Origin: Tamarix chinensis
Lineage: Eukaryota; Streptophyta; Magnoliopsida; Caryophyllales; Tamaricaceae
Direction: 5' to 3'
NCBI GenBank assembly: GCA_030549775.1
Contig: CM060174.1
Location: 44,930,707 to 44,994,706, forward strand
Length of the DNA: 64,000 nucleotides
Part shown: piece after piece, positions 12,794-22,924 of the stretch
How positions within the stretch are numbered: the stretch's first letter is position 1
Layout: each line of letters begins with the position of its first letter
Made by a program: the position numbers and the translations under genes
The notes under the pieces: model-generated
Told to the model about the DNA's origin: nothing
What the model saw: only the letters and a program-made list of their open reading frames with translations
The model's database searches: none

Positions 12794-12795
<2 letters not shown>

Positions 12796-12890
12796 GTAAT
12801 ACCTCATATTTTTGAAAAATGTTAAATGAGAAGTTATATAAATTTTGGTGTTTGACTTTGATTTTATTTTGGCAAAAGTTGCAAGCTGCA
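12796..12890 (+). repeat. Short fragment of a TGTAATACC-type LTR start
   Basis: TGTAATACCTCATATTTTTG closely resembles the start of the LTR copy at 43659 (GTAATACCTCACATTTTTA). Only about 90 bases are present before the sequence changes to an integrase fragment, so this is a truncated or rearranged junction. Confidence 0.5.
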
Positions 12891-13045
12891 GTTTTGACTA
12901 AGTCGGTTGTGTTTATTCCAATGAAGGCGACATGGAATATGGAGCAGTTGGCAAATGCCTATAGAAAACACATAGTGAGATAGCATGGAATCCCAAAGGA
13001 TATCTTGCTAGATTCGACTCCAGATTCTAATTACATTTTTGGCCT
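12891..13045 (+). pseudogene. Ty3/gypsy integrase fragment
   Basis: The plus-strand frame reads LTKSVVFIPMKATWNMEQLA, then YRKHIVR, a stop, and HGIPKDILLDST. This is the first half of the integrase catalytic core of chromovirus-type Ty3/gypsy elements (usually TKSAHFIPV...IVRLHGVP...SDRG). It is short, holds an in-frame stop and sits just outside the chromovirus LTR at 13134. It belongs to another, older copy. Confidence 0.7.
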
Positions 13046-13133
13046 ACCTCAACTTAGGTTTGGGGTTTGAGAGTGTTGATATTTGAAGGATTCGATGTCC
13101 ATAACAAACCATAGCTTCAAGATTGTAACACCC

Positions 13134-14209
13134 CCATTTTTAACTATAGAAATTTTTTAATAAAATAATTTGTGGAAGCAAAATATTGCTAGAAAAAATT
13201 GGGTGCTATTATCGTATCTAATATATGATAGACATCTCTCCCTTCCCTATATCAAATACATTGCTAAATCATTCAAACTCTTAAAACAACAAACTACAAA
13301 AAATAGCAGTTTAATTAAATAATTCCAAAAGTGTTTGCACAAGATGACCCCCAACGGGTTTTGATCAAATCATTAAAAAATATAAGCCAAATAAGTATAG
13401 AGTGAAAACATATGATTGAAGGCAAGATACCTAAATCAAAACCATGGCCCACCATAAACCCCACCAAAACCTTCTGAATGTCCTTCCTCTCAAGCCTCGA
13501 CCCAATTGAGGTAGGCCATTTATTAGCCATTCCCAAAGGCCTACACTTTGTCCTTTACTTGTGGGCATGAGTAAGTGACTGAGCAAACAGGCACACCAAT
13601 ACACTACTTACTAAGTATGCCAAGTTTCTCCATCAATGTAACATAAATATACTAATTTATCATACATGAACATAATGTACATCATGCATTAAGGTAAGTC
13701 TATATATAAAGATAAGGATGCATAAGATATGCTATCATATACAATTCTAGCACTGTAGAATAAATCATGCTTAGATTCAACATGTTTTCACATAAACACT
13801 TAAATAGGTAATATTAAAGAGTAACCAAGAAACCAGGGTTATTTTCAATTATCCAGTTCCTTTAGGAAATATCATTCATTTATTTATGTAAGAGATAGTC
13901 CAATCACTCAATCAATGTTCCATTCAATAACCAATTACTCAAGTGTGTTAACTAGCTTTATTCATTTTGGTTAATCATATCATAACTTCCACTACTTAGC
14001 TAATCATCGACCATACATTTGGTTGCCAATTATAATTATCCATCAATATTTACCATCCATATTTTATTATTATCGAGCGATGGATTGTGCACCAGTCCAT
14101 GGTCTCACATACCATGGAAGCCTATCTAATAAGGGTCATAAAGTCTAGGCCGAAGCCAACCAATATGGATGTATGTCTAAGCTCATGGTAACCACCAAAA
14201 TGGAAATAA
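13134..14209 (-). repeat. 3' LTR of the chromovirus, distal part (LTR B)
   Basis: The plus strand begins TGTAACACCCCCATTTTT at 13134, the outer terminus of the minus-oriented LTR. The LTR is broken at 14210-14214 by insertion of H1 and resumes at 31427. The two parts total about 3.47 kb, a long LTR as expected for Tekay/Del elements. No matching target-site duplication could be assigned because the other end of the element is lost. Confidence 0.7.
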
Positions 14210-14214
14210 GTCTA

Positions 14215-15049
14215 TGATGTAGGAGCAAACACTCAAGAATTAGCTTTTATCATTGTGGAACCAATTCTTCTTCATTTAGGATCTCCCATAAAATTGAAGA
14301 CAAACAGATAGTTACATTGCTAGTTATAGATGAAACATACCATACAAGCTACCATGCATATACATGCATGTGCATAGCGTACATGGCTTGCATGGAGGGT
14401 GTGGCTACGTGTATGGGAGGAGTGGAATGCAGCTTGGACATGTATATTAGTTGACTTAGTTAATTAATTAATTAAGTATTCGAGTTAGAGATTAGGTAGG
14501 GAATAAAGTAGCATAAATCTACCTTTTTGAAGAATACTTTATATTCTTATATCTTTAGCTAGGTATCTTTTGAAGAATAATACCATTTGGCTAGTGGATG
14601 GTAATAGCTTAGTAATAGGTGACCTTGGTTATATAAGCCATAAAAATACATTATTGATAGATTGAATTGAATTTGAATGAAACCATTAATCTCTTCATTT
14701 ATGTAAATTAGGGATGAAGTACTATTTTTCTAAACTTTATAACCTATGCCATTATTAGCCATAATTATCATCCTAATTCATCATAAAACTCAAATCCTAA
14801 TTTGCAAAACCCTAACCCTAATTTTTGGACCCTAACCCTAACCCACAAAACATTCTACCCTCAAACCCTAATCATTGAATCATCATCATCTCATCATTGT
14901 CAAATCATATTCATCATTTACCCATCAAATTTGAATCATCATCACCATCATCGAATCATCATCATACTTATTCCACCCTAGTCAAATATCTTCTTCTTCT
15001 TCAATTCACCACTTTTGAATCTTCTTCTTCCTAATTCCCACACACATCT
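14215..15049 (+). repeat. 5' LTR of H1
   Basis: It starts TGATGTAGGAG and ends near ACACACATCT (ACATCA in the 3' copy), so the termini form the short inverted repeat TGATGT/ACATCA. A TATA-like GGTTATATAAGCC lies at 14627-14639. CCCTAACCCTAA runs near 14808-14840 belong to the LTR and are not a telomere. Confidence 0.85.
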
Positions 15050-15075
15050 ATTTTAGTATGAAAGACTTAGGTTTG
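15050..15075 (+). promoter_or_regulatory. Degenerate primer-binding site of H1
   Basis: TTTTAGTATGAAAGACTTAG, directly after the 5' LTR, resembles the usual initiator-Met-tRNA site (TGGTATCAGAGC) with several mismatches. It would prime minus-strand synthesis in an active copy. Confidence 0.4.
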
Positions 15076-15559
15076 ATCAATTGTGATCAAGATCCAATCT
15101 TTCCTCAAGATTCTTGCAAGATCATGTCTTTTCATCAAGATTCTTCAAAGAAAATTTCTTTACTTTAAGATTCTTCAAAGAACGGGTCTCTTCTTCAAGA
15201 TTATCCTAAGAATTCATCAAGAAGACACCAAAATCCAAGCACTTGGAGGAGTGTTTGGAGAACACCACTCAATTGGTGAAGGGAGGAGATGGCATAGTAA
15301 GAGGAAGACTTGAGAGATGTTCTCAAGGTCTTGGTGGATGAAATCAAGAAGGTAAAGCTACATGTGGGGAGAATAAAAAATTCACAAGCTCAAGGGTCAC
15401 ACGTGCATCTACAAAACCAAGGGGAACAAGTAGAAGAAGACCACGAATGAAAAGCAAAAAATTGAATGGAGGAAGGAGAAGAGAGTGTAGGAAATTAAGG
15501 AAGACCACATGACACCTGAAGAAGAATCCACAGTGTTGTGAAGAAGGGAATATGATTTG

Positions 15560-16380
15560 ATCTACTCAACTTTAAAGGTAATCTCGATCTAGAATCTTGT
15601 CTTGAATTGTTGCAAATTTTTGAATCTATTTTTGAGTATAAAAAGATTGATGATGAGAAGAGGTACTGAATAGCAATATTAAAGTTTAAGAAATTTGCTA
15701 GAGTGTGGTATGATAATATGAAGAGGAGAAGGGAGAGAGAAGGAAAACAAAGAATTAGATCATGGGAAAAAATTAAAAATACACTTGAAGAAGAAATTTG
15801 TGCCTTGAGAATATGAGCAAGAGAATTTCATAAAGATGACTACTTTGAGGTAAGGGTTTGTTAGTGTTGAGGAATACATTAGAGAGTTTGAAAGATTAGT
15901 TCTCATTTTTAATATTCAAGAAAGAGAGAAAAAAAAGGTGTGCATGATTCATTGGAGTACTAAATATGAATCTTAGAGAGAAGGTGGAGGTGCATCCTAT
16001 TGAAGTGTTTGAAGTCCTAGCCAAGTTAGCAATCATGTTGAGAAAAAGTTGAAGAGAACAAAGACACCGAACAACCCAATCTATGCTCTATATGGTTCCA
16101 CTTTCAAGGAGGTGTCAAAGGCACCAATTTGTCAAGCTATAAATCAAGACAATTAGAAAGTTCACTCATGAAGAAAAGGGCAAGGATCAAGTGGTTGATA
16201 CGGTGAACAAGCAATGATTTAAGTGTAGAGGTTATGGTCACTTTACTCAGGATTGTTCAAACCAAAGGGCATTGACTTTCAAGGAGATAGCAAGTATGGA
16301 GGCTTGTGATGAGAATGAAGATCTTGATGGAGACCTTGAAGAAGAGAGTAATAGCCCATAGGATGCTTTGGAAGAGGGCC
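15560..16380 (+). pseudogene. Gag remnant of H1
   Basis: Broken frames show Gag phrases such as VEEYIREFERL and EKVEVHPIEVFEVLAKLAIML. Near 16205-16260 there is a zinc knuckle whose first Cys codon is TGA (reading stop, then FKCRGYGHFTQDC). Stops also occur earlier, for example near 15668 and 15815. Gag would form the particle and bind RNA. Confidence 0.75.
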
Positions 16381-16440
16381 AAGTGGATTGATATGTGTTG
16401 CACAAGGTGATCTAAGTACAACAACAACCTTTACTTACAC

Positions 16441-16568
16441 AAAGGGAGAAGATTTTCAAGGCCAAGTGTAGAGTTGGTGATAAAATGTGTGAAGTCATCA
16501 TTGATAGTGGCTCATGTACTAATGTTGCTAGTGAGAAGATGGTGAGCAAGCTCAGTTTGGAGACTATA
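16441..16568 (+). pseudogene. Protease of H1, proximal half
   Basis: The frame reads CRVGDKMCEVIIDSGSCTNVASEKMVSKLSLETI, quoted in two parts: CRVGDKMCEVII and DSGSCTNVASEKMVSKL. DSGS is the aspartic-protease active-site loop. The frame is cut at 16568 by A1 and continues at 22024. Confidence 0.85.
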
Positions 16569-16969
16569 TGTAATACCCCAAAATTTTCGAAAACCTATAT
16601 TTTAATAAATTACTTTTATTTGGAATAAAATTGCTTTAAGATTATTTATTTTAATTATTTTATGGATTTTGGAGTATGTAAAATTGGATAAGAGTATTTA
16701 ATAAATTAAAAATAAATATTTTGCTATTTATCATACTGTTTTATTTACATAATTTTCCAAACTAATATTTTACCCACTTTATCCTTTCTAAATTAATATT
16801 TTAGATTATAATGAATTAAATTATTAAATTAAATAATTTATCAAGAATCTTACGTTTTTATGATTTTATAAATTGATTTAATTTATTTCCCCCCTATTTT
16901 CCCATTTTACCTTTTTCTTTTCCTTCCCCTTTTCTCCTTTTCTTCTTTCTTCTCTTTTCCTTTTCTCCC

Positions 16970-18120
16970 ACTTGGGCCGCCCGCCGGCCTGCTCTCCCTT
17001 CTCCCTGCGCGTTGGGCCTTCGGCCCGTCTCTCCCGCCCCCTTCTTCTTCGCGCACGCCTGACCTCCAGCCCAAACGCCCCTTTATTTTTCTTCTCCCCT
17101 GAACCGGGCCGGCTGCTTGTTTTTTTCTTATGCGCCGGTCGGGTCTCCTTCCCTCTCCCTATTTTCTTTCTTCTTTGATCACCCCGACCAATCCTCATCA
17201 CCATACCTGCCGCCATGCCCGACCACCGAGTTGCCCTGCAACTGCTGCCACCTACCTCCCTCTCCCTCTCTCTCTTCCCCCATCATTTTCTTTCCTTTTC
17301 GAGCCAAACCGGCTCTTGGACCACACCCCGCATGCCCCTGTTTCTTTCCTTCTTCTTCCCCATCTTCCCCTGCCACCCGACAAGCCCTGCCACCATCTGC
17401 AGCACCGATCGCCGACCCCTGCCTCTCTCTTCTCCCCCCTTCCTTTTCTTCACCACCCCAGCTCCCTTCTGCCCCACTTTCGAGCCTTTTCTCCTTCCCC
17501 GAGCTCTCTCCTCTCTCCTTCCTTCTTCCCCATTTTTCTTCCTCGTTTTTTTGATCACCGCCAGCCTCCGCCGCCTGAACCACAAAGCCCATCCCCTACG
17601 CCGCCTTCTGCCACCGCCTACTACCAACCTGCACCACCACGCCGCCCCTCGAGCCCTACACTTCCTCCCTTCTCCTCCTCTTCCTTTTTCTTCCCAGTTT
17701 TTCCCCTTACCGCCGAGCCACCTGCAACCGCCTCTACCGCCGCCTTCCGGCCACCTCTGCCGCCACCCAACCCACCGTTCGACACCCTGCAACTCCCTCT
17801 ACAACCGCCATGTCTTAGTTGGTCGAAACCAACCCTTGCACCCCTCCATTTTTCCCTCCACTTTTCCTTCCTTCTCAGCCCTTCCACCTCGACCCACTTC
17901 GGCAGCCACCTTCGCTGCCTTGCCGCCGCCGTCTCCGCCGCCCTATGCCGCCGTGAAACCACCCTTAGCCTCCACCTACACCCCCTCTACACTTCTGCAC
18001 CACTCCCCTACCTTAGAACCTCCCCTAACCACCTTCTTTTCTAGCCTAAAGACCCTAACCCGAAAATGATAAATCTTGCTTCCTTCACCCCTCTTTGAGC
18101 CTTTTCCCTTCTCTTTTCTG
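16970..18120 (+). other. Pyrimidine-rich, GC-rich leader-like segment of A1
   Basis: This segment stands out from the AT-rich surroundings by its C- and T-rich plus strand. Long overlapping open frames occur on both strands (for example 17130-18044, +, 304 codons). They encode proline/serine-rich or arginine/glycine-rich low-complexity peptides with no domain, as biased composition predicts. Equivalent segments exist in A2, A3, A4, A5 and C. Confidence 0.6.
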
Positions 18121-18127
18121 CATGAAA

Positions 18128-18151
18128 CTCACGCTGCTCATGCAGCGTGAG
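18128..18151 (+). other. Perfect 10-bp inverted repeat in A1
   Basis: CTCACGCTGC and GCAGCGTGAG pair perfectly around a TCAT loop. A2 has the same place marked by a two-mismatch version at 25919-25942. Confidence 0.75.
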
Positions 18152-18432
18152 CTCCCCTTCATTTTAAAAAAATTATTTGGCTAATTTTTAAGGTATAATG
18201 GTATTTTATGTTAAGTGTTTTATTAATTAAAATTTATAAAGTTTTATACTTGGATTCTTATTTCTAACATAAATATGATGGATATTATTTTTAGGTGTTG
18301 AGTTGCTAATTACTGGTTTTAAGAGTGATATTAGTAAGGTTAAGATAAATATATGGATATAATTATTAGTTGTTTGTTAAGTTGTAATTATGCTGATGAT
18401 TAATGGTATTGGTAAATTTGATATCTTGCGGA

Positions 18433-18443
18433 TTAGGTAAGCG
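18433..18443 (+). promoter_or_regulatory. Splice-donor-like motif in A1
   Basis: TTAGGTAAGCG fits the plant 5' splice-site consensus (AG|GTAAG). Similar motifs occur after the leader in A3 (36756), A4 (61037) and C (48769). Splicing is not shown. Confidence 0.4.
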
Positions 18444-18879
18444 TTAATCCTCCCTTAAATTTATGGAAAACGCATGCTAGCACATTAGGGTTTAGTTGAT
18501 TTATGCATGTTTTGTATGCTTAGCATGATATGTATATGGTTCTTATATTGTTTGATAAAAGAAAAAAAACATGATAAATTTTGTGCCGTATGTAGGTATG
18601 TTAATAAAGAAGGAGTTTGAATATGGATGGAAATGTTAAATACTTGTTTATGATGTATCATGTTGCTAATGCATGAATGATGTTATTGTTTAAGGGTATT
18701 TTAGTAATTATGCTTATGAGGTATGTGAATCAAGGTATGTAGTTGCTAATGAGTATTATGTTGAGAAATGACAAGTTGGTGGACTTAGATGATAAAAATG
18801 AAGTATTAATATTGTTATTTTATGTAGTGTTAGTAAATTCATAAAATGTTGAATAAAGGGGTCGAGTGGAAATTTCACA

Positions 18880-20170
18880 AGTGAAAAAGGGCATTTTGGT
18901 AATTTGGTAAACAAAAGGGTATTTTAGTAATTTGTAAAGTAAAAGGAGTGTTATGGTAATTTTATAAATAAAAGGGTATTGTGGTAACTTTGTAAATAAA
19001 AGGATATTGTGGTAATTTGAAAGTAGGGGTAAAATAGTAATTTTGGAGTCAAGGGGCAATATGGTAATTTTATAAGTAAGTGGTAAGAATGGTAATTTTG
19101 GAAGTAGGGGTAAAATAGTAATTTTGGATGAATGAGGGCATTATGGTAATTTTGTAAGTAAAAGGGTTAATATGGTAATTTTGGAGGTAGAGGGGCAAAA
19201 TAGTCATTTGATAAATAAATGGTAATATGGCAATTGTATAAGTGAATGGCGAAGTGGAAATTTATAAGTAAAGGGGTAATATGGTAAATTGGAAAAGAAG
19301 GGCAAAATGGTAATTATGTAAGGAAAGATAAAGATGGTAATCTTGGATGTGAAAGGGTAAAGTAGTAATTTGTAAAGTAAAAGATGTATGGTGGTAATTT
19401 TCATAAATAAAAGGATATTATGGTAAAATTGGATGTAAGGGGTGAAATGGTAATTTTGTAAATGAAAGGATATTATGGTAAACTTGGGAGTAAGGGGTAA
19501 CTTGGTAATTATGATAACGACAAAAGATAATTTAGCAATTAAATTATGATTGTAGAAGGGCAATTGGATAAGTATGATACTATAGAAGGGTAATTTGGTA
19601 AATTAACCAATTAAAGGGCATTATGGTAATTTTAATAATGGAGAAGGGTAATATAGTAATTTTGATTATGAAAAAGGGTAAATTAATATTTGTAATTATG
19701 AAGAAGGGTAATTTAGGATTTATAATGATTAAAAAGGGTAAATGGCAATTAAAATAATTGAGAGGGGTAAAATGGTAATTATGATAAAGGAGAAGGGTAA
19801 TTTGGTAATTTATCCAACTAAATGGGCAATTTGGTAATTTAGCCAATTATGAGATAAAGTGATAATTATTTAACCCACTAAAGGGGCAAAATAGTAATCA
19901 TGATAATGAAGAAGGGTAATTTAGTAATTTACCCAACTCAAGGGCAAATTTAGTAATTATAACAAAGGAGAAGGGCGATTTGGTAATATAACCAACCAAA
20001 AGGGAAATATGATAAGTGTAGTAATTATGAGGGGTGAATGGTGATTTAAAAAGTGTAGGAGACAATTTGGTAATCTAAAGTGGACAAGGGGTAATTTGGT
20101 AATTATGCAACCTTAAGGGTAATGTGGTAATTTATCAAGTAAGGAACGGATACTTAACAATTATATAAGT
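18880..20170 (+). repeat. Minisatellite of A1 (GGTAATTT-based)
   Basis: Dozens of irregular units built on AAGGGTAATTTGGTAATTT follow one another with many substitutions. The same array, reverse-complemented, is at 24240-25280 in A2. Open frames within it are repeat-derived. Confidence 0.85.
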
Positions 20171-20854
20171 AAAGGGAAAATGAGTAATTTGTACCTAATA
20201 TGTCTTTGAGATTGTGGAACATTAATATGATTAAATGATGCTAATTAGCCAAGTAAGAGTATTTGATAATTAGTATGGCCTTAATGGTTTCTCTGTGATA
20301 TCCTGGATAATCATCTGAATAAGAAACAATTAATGATATCAGAACGATTGAAAGTGAATAAGTATCGGATTATCGTGCTTTTCGTGATCACCTTAATTAA
20401 GACACTATTACTTAAAGTGAAAGACCTCGAGATCGGGAATGGTGACTCCTTAGGGGTCGCTACCCTAAGAACGTGGTTTAGTCCACGATTATTCTGGTAT
20501 TTGCTGCTGTGCCTTTGTGCCCCAGCCAGGCCCTATATCTTACTCTTTCTAGCTCTATGGACCTAGTTAGGGGGTATGCATACTTATGGATTAGGTGTCC
20601 TTGTCGGTAGGGTACCGAGTTAGCTTTATGCACCAGTACGACCAGGGTACCTTTGCGTCCTTGGGTTCATGGTTGAAGGGTACTGAGTCGCTGATATGCA
20701 CCGGTACGACCGGTGTACCTTTGTGTCCCGGGTTATCGATCTCCCATTCGAGGCAAATAAGTATGATTGATGTGCTGATTAAAGAAAAGGAAAGACACTA
20801 TTATTGAAAGTGAAATATTAATGAGCCAGGCCCAAATGATTATGATATCGAGTA

Positions 20855-21300
20855 CCGGTCCACCGGTTATAATAGTGGCCAGGAGCGTTGTGCCCTGGAT
20901 GATGAGTTATATGTATCCCGGTCCACTGGTTATAATAGTGGCCAGGAGCGTTGTGCCTTGGATGATGATTCTTTATATATCCCGGTCCACCGGTTATAAT
21001 AGTGGCCAGGAGCGTTGTGCCCTGGATGATGAGTTATCTGTATTCCGGTCCACCGGCAATAATAGTGGGGGTCTCGAGCTCAATAAAATCAATTATGTAT
21101 GTGAATTAGATTATGGAAAAATACTAATCACTTATAGTGGAACACCATGTGAGTCGGGGCCAGACCGGTCCACCGGCAAATAATAGTGGTCAGGTGCGTT
21201 CTGCCCTGTGTGTTTACCTTCCGGTCACCGGCAATAATAGTGGTCAGAGGCGTTCTGCCCTGTGTGTTGACTTCCGGTCCACCGGCTATAATAGTGGGGT
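20855..21300 (+). repeat. CCGGTCCACCGG / ATAATAGTGG array of A1
   Basis: Seven units begin with CCGGTCCACCGG or a close variant, followed by TTATAATAGTGG. The first four start at 20855, 20918, 20982 and 21045, a period of 63-64 bp. A second group follows at about 21166, 21222 and 21276. Open frames through the array are products of the repeat. Confidence 0.85.
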
Positions 21301-21871
21301 TCTCGTACTCACATGGATATAAAATATGATATTGATGGATTAATGACGGAATAATGGCTTAAGAACCAAATGTATTGATCTCACACTATGACATGGCTTA
21401 AGGCCCAAAGTATCGATCGTGACCTTAAATTATTATGTATGTTATTGTTAATGCACCTCATATTATCAGTGTATGCATTATGTCACCTTTAATATTATTA
21501 CTCAGTATGTATGTATTTTTATTGCATTATGCAGTGTCGTATGTCGGGCCTTTTTGTGTGGTATTGGGGTTGTTAGTTGTATGTGGATTATGTTTATGGG
21601 CTTGTTGTTTTTTGCGTGTTTTTTGTGTTAGTAGGGTCTTGGTAGTGGAGTGTGGTATCCGTTTATCGGTATCGTTAGGGTTTTCCCTCCTTCTTCGTTT
21701 AATTCCCTGGTTTTGATGTTATGTTGGTACTTTAATCACCATCGGTGGATTTTATTCCTGAAAACGATTTGATGCGCTACTCTGTTTTAAATATGTTGAA
21801 GTTCTTGCAATTTACTCTGATTTATGCATGTTGAATGTATTTCGAATTATATTTCATTTTCTTAGCCTTAG

Positions 21872-21917
21872 CACTTGGTACTGGAACGGTATGAGTGAAC
21901 CGGTCTGGTACTAAGTG
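21872..21917 (+). other. Conserved 46-nt stem-loop near the 3' end of A1
   Basis: Arms of 19 nt (CACTTGGTACTGGAACGGT and ACCGGTCTGGTACTAAGTG) flank an 8-nt loop. Pairing gives 15 Watson-Crick pairs, three G-U pairs and one mismatch. The same 46-nt structure lies 96-101 bp from the 3' end in A2, A3 and A4. Confidence 0.75.
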
Positions 21918-22023
21918 TGGCGGTAATACTCCCAAAGTTCATGTTTTATTTATCTGCTTCCGCTAATCTTCCTTTTAATTAACGAAATTTTTCAGTAGTG
22001 AATTTTGGGGGTGTTACACTATA

Positions 22024-22241
22024 GGTCATCCAAGACCATATTCACTCCAATGGCTCAACAAAGACGAAGGTGTAAGAGTAACCAAACAAACACTTATCTC
22101 TTTTAAGATTAGAAATTATTTTAATGATGTTTTATATGAAATTCTACCTATGGATGCTTGTCACATTTTCTTAGGGATACCATGGCATGTTGATAGGAAA
22201 TTTGTGCATGATGGAGTCCTTAATGAGTATGTGGTATGTAA
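22024..22241 (+). pseudogene. Protease of H1, distal half (between A1 and A2)
   Basis: The frame continues the protease cut at 16568, with QTLISFKI, then LPMDACHIFLGIPWHVDRKF and VHDGVLNEYVVC. This matches the distal half of Ty3/gypsy protease and shows that A1 is an insertion. A2 cuts it again at 22241, after the duplicated TGTAA. Confidence 0.85.
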
Positions 22242-22340
22242 TGTAACACCCCAAAATTTACTATTAAAAAATTTAGATTTATTAAAAGAAAACAACAAAA
22301 GTAAAGAAAAAAATTGTGAATTCTAGGGATATTACTACCA

Positions 22341-22386
22341 CACTTAGTACCAGACTAGTTTACTCCTACCATTCTAGTATCACGTG
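22341..22386 (-). other. Conserved 46-nt stem-loop of A2
   Basis: Same position (99 bp from the element end) and same length as in A1. Pairing is weaker, but one C-G pair of A1 is replaced by U-A. Confidence 0.6.
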
Positions 22387-22924
22387 CTAAGGCTAAAAGA
22401 AATAGAACATAATTTATACAAATTTAGTCTAGAATAGAGTAGCGCATTGAAATCGTTACAAATGATATAAACCCATAGTTAGTGGTTATGAGAGTAAAAT
22501 CATTTATCAAATAATTAAAAAGAGTGGGAGAAGTACCCTATGGATTTCCAGATAATCCTTACTCTTATACCCAAGCCCTCTTGAATAGTACCTATAATGG
22601 ACCTACAAGGGACACTGCCCATTGAATAGGTAGGGGCCCATGAAGGGAATCCTTTAGTACTATGGTACTGAGTAACCCTTTAAACCACACTAAAAGGTAG
22701 GCCCACATGCAACACATCATGCATAAACAATATATAATAAGAAATACATAACACAACATCCACATACTTAGCAAGTTCATCACATACCCTTACAGGGACA
22801 AGCATTGGAGCCAACTCATGTCATGTCAGTAGATCATAATGTGAAATCAATACTTCTGGCCTTAAGCTATTAATAAATCATTAGTCAATCATCATTTATC
22901 GAATTATATCTATGTGAGTGTGGA

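Larger units (their letters stand above)
11146..12795. other. AT-rich region upstream of the PPR gene
   Basis: The first 150 bases or so are the presumed PPR 5' leader and promoter (minus strand), with no clear TATA box. The rest is very AT-rich, with two microsatellites listed separately. No coding region or transposon terminus was recognised. The open frame at 12163-12375 is low-complexity. Confidence 0.5.
16569..22018 (+). mobile_element. A1: 5.45-kb non-coding solo-LTR-like element inside H1 protease
   Basis: It starts TGTAATACCCC and ends GGGGGTGTTACA. It is flanked by a perfect 5-bp duplication CTATA (16564-16568 and 22019-22023), and the H1 protease frame resumes directly after it. 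No gag-pol is present, and the first and last few hundred bases are not direct repeats of each other. So the unit itself behaves as one very long LTR or a LARD-like element. Internal order: AT-rich (to ~16970), pyrimidine/GC-rich leader (~16970-18120), hairpin (18128), donor-like motif (18433), minisatellite (18880-20170), CCGG array (20855-21300), 46-nt stem-loop (21872). It is homologous to A2 in inverted orientation. Confidence 0.85.

Noticed and set aside
14805..14845. CCCTAACCCTAA runs suggesting interstitial telomere repeats
   Set aside because: They are part of the H1 LTR (a decayed match exists at 31075-31140) and are too short and irregular for telomere DNA.
17130..18044. 304-codon plus-strand open frame rich in Pro/Ser, with overlapping frames on both strands
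   Set aside because: Composition-driven frame in a C/T-rich leader of element A1. No domain, and open frames overlap in several phases.
18880..20170. Regularly spaced repeats considered as a CRISPR array or satellite centromere
   Set aside because: Plant nuclear context, irregular unit length, no unique spacers, and confined to one transposon family.
20821..21183. 120-codon frame with repeated IIVARSVVPWMM-like peptides
   Set aside because: It is a readthrough of the 63-bp CCGG tandem array. The peptide repeat simply reflects the DNA repeat.
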